A DNA stretch of 64,000 nucleotides from positions 20,310,807 through 20,374,806 of the forward strand of contig OX123190.2 in the NCBI GenBank assembly GCA_944739405.2. Direction: 5' to 3'. Of the stretch, positions 58,190 to 64,000 are shown in pieces. This DNA comes from Euclidia mi (lineage: Eukaryota > Arthropoda > Insecta > Lepidoptera > Erebidae). A program made the position numbers and the translations under genes. Position 1 is the stretch's first letter, and every line of letters begins with the position of its first letter. The notes beneath the pieces are model-generated. The model saw only the letters and a program-made list of their open reading frames with translations, searched no databases and was not told where the DNA came from.

Positions 58190-58732
58190 ATGTGTACCCG
58201 TAAGCAAGAGATTGCTATTGCTATGAGTTTTATTGCGAGTGAATATATATTTAAACGTAAAAGAAGACATCGAATGTGGGTAAAAAGGTTATTAGAAAAG
58301 GAGAAATATAGTGATATAAGACTTTTAAAAGATCTGGCATGCGATGAACCTGATGATTTTAAGAACTATCTAAGAATGGATGTCTCGACTTTTAACGAAC
58401 TGCTCAAGATGGTAACACCGTATTTGCAGAAACAGAATACCAGAATGAGAAACTGCATTACAGCCAAAGAGCGCCTTACAGTAACATTACGATTTTTAGC
58501 TACGGGTAGAAGTTATGAGTGCCTTAAATTTAGCTATGGTATTTCTCCGCAAAGCTTGGGTCGTATCATCCCAGAAACATGTGCAGTAATTTTTAACGTA
58601 TTAAAGAATAACTTCTTCAAAGTAAGTACAATTTCGTATTTAAACCCGTATTATTTATTAAGGCACTGCCGTACGCCAACTAGCGCCATTATTAAAATAA
58701 AAAATATAATAATTCACTATAATTATGTATGA
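58190..58732 (+). pseudogene. HARBI1 / PIF-Harbinger transposase, amino-terminal exon only
   Basis: The frame MCTRKQEIAIAMSFIASEYI...RRHRMWVKRLLEKEKYSDIR, FKNYLRMDVSTFNELLKMVT, ITAKERLTVTLRFLATGRSY, SYGISPQSLGRIIPETCAVI is the helix-turn-helix part of Harbinger-type transposases and the domesticated HARBI1. The similarity ends at NNFFK, where AAAGTAAGT looks like a splice donor (about 58621). The DDE nuclease exon is absent; the right 212-bp repeat starts 130 bp later. Confidence 0.8.
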
Positions 58733-58749
58733 TGATTATTATGTTGATT

Positions 58750-58961
58750 ATTTTAGTAATAAATATTATAACAGTCATTGTTGAAAACCATTACATATAC
58801 CTATTCGATTAAATTATTTGTTGTATGTTCTGACCGTCTTACTTATAAAAATCTCGTTGAGCCACTTCCCAGCTGAACAGCTGTCAAGCATTTATAAACG
58901 TCGATTAGCTGTTGTTTAGCTGAGTAACTGATAAAGGGGCATGTTACACTTGTTAATAATA
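58750..58961 (+). repeat. 212-bp direct repeat, right copy
   Basis: Nearly identical to 57624-57835. The two copies bracket a 914-bp segment with the HARBI1-like exon. Confidence 0.9.
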
Positions 58962-59149
58962 TCATGATCCTAGTATCGCGATATCACAAGTATTGACATG
59001 GGCTATTATATTATCAATAATATCATCATCAGTACGCGTTTGAAACTACTAGAGAAAGTTGTGTTTAGTGCAAGATTAAATTTAAATAATAAAAATATTA
59101 ATATTATATTATTTATATTTAAATGTAATTAGAAACTGCCTCAATCAAT

Positions 59150-59270
59150 CAATCAGCCTATCGCAGTCTACTGGACATAGGCCTCTCCCAATACGTGCCA
59201 CATTACACGGTCCTCAACATTCCGCATCCATTCCACTTCGTACTTGAAAGCCCTGATATGCATTTGCAAT
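59150..59270 (-). repeat. RTE-type dispersed repeat fragment
   Basis: 'cctatcgcagtctactggac' and 'aggcctctcccaatacgtgc' are words I know from very common lepidopteran RTE-related repeats. Confidence 0.5.
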
Positions 59271-59748
59271 TGTATCATCGACTTTCGAAAGTAGGTACTT
59301 ACCTAACCTACAACTTGTTAATTTATTACGTACTAAATATTATATTTAGGTACTTATAAGTAATTTCTACGGAGTAATAAAAACTGGAGCGGACCACGGG
59401 CTCCAACGCTCGCCGCGGATGCAACAGGGATGAACGCTAAGACCAACAAGAAGACTAAAAACTACTCACCTGTAGTTGCTGCGAAGACTATTAATCTTCT
59501 TCTTTCATCTTTTTTTGCATTTGGCTTAATATTTTTATAAATTTGCAACAACTTGCCGAGGTCTTCATTTTTTTTTAAGTTTATTTAAATAATTTTTATC
59601 TTTTGGGTTCCACAAGGACGAAAGAAGAATGAATTCCTCCAGATCATTTTTACCTCCTGCATCAACGACGGAGCGTAATTTAATTCGTCATCGTCACTTT
59701 GACGAAGGACATAAGAATCGTAAAAACTTTTTTTTTTAATTTAAAACT

Positions 59749-60140
59749 TTATGCACAAAATATCTGTACAGAGGCGAAACTACTATCGTGTCTGTACGTC
59801 AATCTTCTCCACTCGGTCCGGCTCTGTGCCATATGTACCGTTCCCTGTATCTGGCCTCCAGTCACCTCCTCGAGTTGGTCCACCCATCTAGCTGGCGTTC
59901 TTCCTCTAGCGCGCTTCCCCTCCATTTGTCCGAGAGTGATGAGTTTCTCCAGGCTGTGCAATGGGGATCGTATTATGTGTCCAAAGAAACTCCGGATCCT
60001 TTCCTGGCACGTAGTCAGCAGGCGCTTGGTGACCTTCAGCTCTTCGAGGATGGAGACATTGGTTCTCATAGCTGTCCAAGGAATGCGTAGCAGCTTCCTC
60101 CAGCACCACATTTCAAAGGCATCAATCTTTTTGCGTTCCT
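59749..60140 (-). pseudogene. RTE-type LINE, reverse transcriptase carboxy-terminal fragment
   Basis: Minus strand frame: KIDAFEMWCWRKLLRIPWTA, NVSILEELKVTKRLLTTCQE, RIRSFFGHIIRSPLHSLEKL and KRARGRTPARWVDQLEEVTG. This is the well-known RTE/BovB-type RT tail ('MWCWRRLL.IPW...TN..I...'). Only the end is present. Confidence 0.8.
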
Positions 60141-60149
60141 TATATTACT

Positions 60150-60610
60150 ATCTATACACATAAATAAAATTGGAGTGTCTGTTTGTAATATTAAAATAAC
60201 CGCTTTTTACTAAATGCATCATATGGATACACGGTACGCGAAGTAGTTCCCACCAACTAGCTGTTTCCCGAGGTTCCACCCGCGTTCTGAGGGCAGAACG
60301 CGTGTGGAACCGTGGGAAACAGCTAGTTATGCGGTTTCACCAGCGTCCTGAGGAAACAACTACTTCGCGTACCCGGATAATTTATAGTAAGTTACTCCTT
60401 GGTACATCAGCTATCCGCCAGTGAAAGTCGCGTCGAAATCGGTCCAGCCGTGCCAGAGATTAGCGAGAACAAACAGACAGATAGAAAGACAACAATTTAA
60501 AAAAATGTCATTTCGGTATATGTGCCGTGTATACATCCATATGCATTTAGTAAAAAGCGGTTATTTTAATATTACAAACAGACACTCCAATTTTATTTAT
60601 GTGTATAGAT
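60150..60610. repeat. Nested inverted repeats made of Helitron-like ends
   Basis: Outer arms 60150-60219 and 60541-60610 are perfect 70-bp reverse complements ('atctatacacataaataaaa...'). Inside, 60255-60328 is another palindrome ('aactagctgtttccc...gggaaacagctagtt'). 'ctatacacataaata' and 'aaacagctagtt' resemble Helitron 5' and 3' ends, so two elements in opposite orientation are likely. Confidence 0.7.
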
Positions 60611-60806
60611 TTGACAATCTGAGGTCAGCGGCAGCATTGACCTAGAGTCACTTGGACTAACCATACCTATGAAATTTGAGTACAGCTTCTGTTTGGGTTG
60701 TACCTACTCCAGAATATCACCAATATCGACATTGAGACGGTGAGAGGAATACATCATATTAGTATTAGGTACTTTTTATAGAATTATATTTGTAGCAAGT
60801 TTAAAT

Positions 60807-61662
60807 CATAGAGATATTAAGAATAGAGTGGCAGAGTGGGGCCTATTCGTGTCCGCCGGTGCGAGAGAGAACGCAACATTAGAGGCCCCCTGCATCTCTC
60901 TCTAACAATACATGCACAACATCAACATGACGCAGTAGCGTGCTACCTGTAACTATTATTTAAATCAGTTTATTAGTAATCAATAGTTTAAAAGCTGTTT
61001 TTATTGATACACGAAGATAGTTTGAAGTGACAAACAAGTTTATATATTTTTAAACTATTGATTTCTGATAAACTGATATAAATAATAGTTACAGGTAGCA
61101 CGCCACTGCGTAATGTTGATGTTGTGCATGTATTGTTAGAGAGAGATGCAGTGGGCCTTTAATGTTGTGTTCTCTCTCGCACCGGCGGACACGACACAGT
61201 ATTGAGTTAGGTACTGTTCTGCCCATAGAGATATTAAGAATAGAGTGGCAGAGTGGGGCCTATTCGTGTCCGCCGGTGGGAGAGAGAACGCAACATTAGA
61301 GGCCCTCTGCATCTCTCTCTAACAATACATGCACAACATCAACATTACGCAGTGGCGTGCTACCTGTAACTATTATTTAAATCAGTTTATTAATAATCAA
61401 TAGTTTAAAAGTTGTTTTTATTGATACACGAAGATAGTTTGAAGTGACAAAAATGTTTATATATTTTTAAACTATTGATTACTGATAAACTGATATAAAT
61501 AATAGTTACAGGTAGCACGCCACTGCGTAATGTTGATGTTGTGCATGTATTTTTAGAGAGAGATGTAGGGGGCCTTTAATGTTGTGTTCTCTCTCGCACC
61601 GACGGACACGACACAGTATTGAGTTAGGTACTGTTCTGCCACTCTATTCTAATATCTCTATG
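60807..61662. mobile_element. Tandem dimer of a palindromic hAT MITE (856 bp)
   Basis: Ends CATAGAGATATTA / TAATATCTCTATG with 8-bp duplications GTTTAAAT at 60799-60806 and 61663-61670. Two units (60807-61223 and 61224-61662), each a long imperfect palindrome around 'ttaaactattgat', lie head to tail; the first lacks its right terminus. No coding capacity. Confidence 0.85.
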
Positions 61663-62649
61663 GTTTAAATCATTCGCCATAGTTTATTCCGAAATGCAAA
61701 TATGGGCGAACATGCTAAAACGAAAATCGTCCCTTGTATGAAACATGTAAAAAGTTTTTTTCTCTGGTAACCAATACCTACATCGATAGTTACTGTCACT
61801 GAAAAATACCAGACATCAATGGTGCCATTAGCCATACATACCGTAACGAAACACTCAGCTACACTGAAATACCATGAAGGGATAAGAAAAATCAAAATTG
61901 ATTGATAGTTTTTTCTTTAGTTGAAAATAAAACTATTTGCTTCAACGTTTCATTAGCAGAAATTTTCACATACAGTTACTGTTCACGTTATCTGTTGACA
62001 AAAAAACGTATTTTTTTTTGACGTGACAACGTCTTATAAATTGGTTTTTTATTCTAACTGACTCATTTGCCTCAACATAAGGCAAGACACACGGGCTTTG
62101 GGTTTAACTTTCATATAATATGTAATCAGGGCCAACAATTATACTTTGCGAAGGTTTTATTGGTATATCAATTATGGTTTATCGATATATCCGACATGAG
62201 CAGTAATTTAACTACTTACCTCTTATACGTAAACATTGAAACAAACTACGAAAAGAACAACATTTAGGCCATCGGCCAAGAAAAACCAGGCATTAATCAT
62301 GCTGAATCATATTAACAAACAATACGAGGGAAACGTGCAAATTATTTTTTGCTTTTGCTAAATTAATAACAAAAATAATCTTATCTTAGGTATCTACAAT
62401 TTTTGTTGAGCGAGTTTTACGATAAGTAAAAATTACCAATTTGCTGGAAGTCGTTTTTGTGACTTTTGGCTCCGTGTATTTCTATTCCAGTGGTCGGATC
62501 GATGAAGACTTTTAGATTTCATTTTTGATGGTATTTAGAACAATTTGAACAATGCGACGAACTTTCAGCGTGACGATGTTTTGACGTAGGAACTGTGAAA
62601 GCCTATAATTTTTTTGTAAACAAACCCAAATCTGTTGTGTTTCTCTAGA

Positions 62650-62772
62650 ATCGAAGCGACTCGACGCGTCATATTTTTCCGCATAAAGCATGTTCATCTC
62701 AATCTCACCTCTATGTAAATATAGAAACGCGCGTCAACGCGCGTTGAAAACATGATGCGTCGCGTCGCTTCG
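62650..62772. repeat. GC-rich inverted repeat
   Basis: 'cgaagcgactcgacgcgtca' mirrors 'tgatgcgtcgcgtcgcttcg'. About 80 bp of AT-rich centre with an inner 'cgcgcgtcaacgcgcg' palindrome. Probably a MITE remnant. Confidence 0.6.
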
Positions 62773-63205
62773 ACTCTGCGCCAGTGTAAATTGAGCCTTA
62801 GAGTTATCGCTAAGAGAAAACGAGACAAGACCATGTTTGATGGCTTTATGTCCATTTTGTATATTAATATATATTTTGTTAAAGTATCATAACATGTACT
62901 TGGTATCAATTAACGTATAATACAACAAGTTGGAGCAAAATCTCTTTTTATTTTAACAGGTTTACTAAGAACTATGAGAAAGTATATTTAGCTTTGAGAT
63001 TAAAATTATAGTAATACAATAATAAGGCTCAATAAAATTATATAAACTAGCTGAGTATAAATTAAGGTAATAGTAGATTATACAGCAACAGTAATACTAG
63101 GAACTTACAGGATAGCAAATGTAATTTTTATATATTATTATGTAGAATAGGCTCTCTCCATAGTATATTAACTCGTTGGTCTCTATCATAGAGATTTAAA
63201 TGGAT

Positions 63206-64000
63206 AAAGGCCCGCACAAACTGTCTGTCGCGACTTACTGTTGCGACAGTAAGTCGCGACAGAAGGGTATCTGGACAAGGAAAATCCATTCAAGTGTGCA
63301 CACTATCGGACGTCTGTCGCGGACGTGACCTTGAGCGTTCAGACGTCCGATAGCAATCTGGGAAAATGACAGTAAAGGCCCGCACAAACTATCTGTCGCG
63401 ACTTACTGTCGCGACTTACGGTCGCGACAGAAGGGTATCTGGACAAGGAAAATCCATTCAAGTGTGCACACTATCGGACGTCTGTCGCGGACGTGACCTT
63501 GAGCGTTCAGACGTCCGAAAGCAATCTGGGAAAATGACAGCAAACGTCCGCGGACGTTTACAAACGTCCGCGGACGTTTACTGTCATCCGTATATTGTCC
63601 ATGGTACGGCCTTAATATTGATTTTATACAGAATATAGTCAAAAAATGTTAAATTCACTTTCAATTCAACAGTTCTGCTTTACTTCAAGATCTACCAATA
63701 ATATAATCTAATAGTGCTAACTGCTAGTGCCCTGAATTAAGAAAATAAGCTCCTACCTAGCCATAGTGTATCGCATAGACAGCATGGCGTGTCTATGGTT
63801 GTATCGGACGCGGACGCGACAGAAAGCCGCGTCCGAAAGGGTGTGCACACTATGTGTCGCGACTTAAGGCCCGCACAAACTATCTGTCGCGACTTACTGT
63901 CGCGACTTACGGTCGCGACAGAAGGGTATCTGGACAAGGAAAATCCATTCAAGTGTGCACACTATCGGACGTCTGTCGCGGACGTGACCTTGAGCGTTCA
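63206..64000. repeat. Direct GC-rich palindromic units of unknown type
   Basis: Units starting 'aaaggcccgcacaaact' lie at 63206, 63374 and about 63866 (offsets 168 and 491). Each holds 'ctgtcgcgacttactg', 'ggtatctggacaaggaaaat', 'gtgtgcacactatcggacgt' and 'gacgtgaccttgagcgttca'. Two perfect 18-bp palindromes AAACGTCCGCGGACGTTT sit at 63542-63559 and 63562-63579. The third unit runs off the window. Confidence 0.8.

Noticed and set aside
57624..58961. LTR retrotransposon with 212-bp LTRs
   Set aside because: Repeats do not begin TG/end CA, no primer-binding site or polypurine tract, and the interior is a Harbinger-type exon.
63206..64000. CRISPR-like array
   Set aside because: Units are long, palindromic and irregularly spaced in a eukaryotic genome; no spacer pattern.

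Overview
The window looks like nuclear DNA of a moth or butterfly (Lepidoptera). It is AT-rich, full of short GTAGGTA/TACCTAC tracts, and crowded with tRNA-derived SINEs, TC...CTAG Helitrons, mariner relics and non-LTR reverse transcriptase fragments of kinds common in lepidopteran genomes. No species can be named from the sequence alone. REGION 1 (about 1-33,010, minus strand): one large gene dominates. I could thread 16 coding exons (3,741 nt, 1,247 codons, every splice phase consistent) into the amino-terminal part of a ZNFX1-type protein, an SF1 UPF1-like RNA helicase. It runs from a start codon at 32,985 down to 412 and leaves the window before the NF-X1 zinc-finger part. Its tenth intron (6,863-25,409, 18.5 kb) holds most of the mobile DNA of this half: a 6.9-kb hAT-like element with an 8-bp target duplication that encloses two mariners, two LINE fragments and a SINE; a CR1/Jockey-type LINE; a Mutator-like (MULE) transposase-domain gene fragment; and Myb/SANT-like gene fragments. 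The last intron in the window (555-3,173) holds a 2-kb Helitron with a ~110-bp minisatellite inside it. REGION 2 (33,010-51,300): no host gene was recognised. It holds two near-identical 2.6-kb fold-back elements with ~830-bp terminal inverted repeats and 9-bp target duplications. One sits in a hairpin-forming target, the other inside the left end of a TTAA-flanked piggyBac relic. There is also an exploded CR1/Jockey-group LINE (ORF1, endonuclease and RT parts separated by insertions), an R2-type endonuclease fragment, SINEs and MITEs. REGION 3 (51,370-54,965): two compact convergent housekeeping genes. KRR1 (ribosome biogenesis, intronless, plus strand) and mitochondrial seryl-tRNA synthetase (four exons, minus strand) have stop codons 90 bp apart and overlapping poly(A) signals on opposite strands. 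REGION 4 (55,000-64,000): a 107-bp tandem array split by a non-LTR element with an apparent target duplication, a HARBI1-like transposase exon between two 212-bp direct repeats, an RTE-type fragment, a nested inverted repeat built of Helitron-like ends, a tandem dimer of a palindromic hAT MITE, and direct GC-rich palindromic units that run off the right edge. Only ZNFX1, KRR1 and SARS2 look like intact host genes; nearly everything else is mobile DNA or its remains. All exon limits come from reading splice signals and frame by eye, without transcript evidence.
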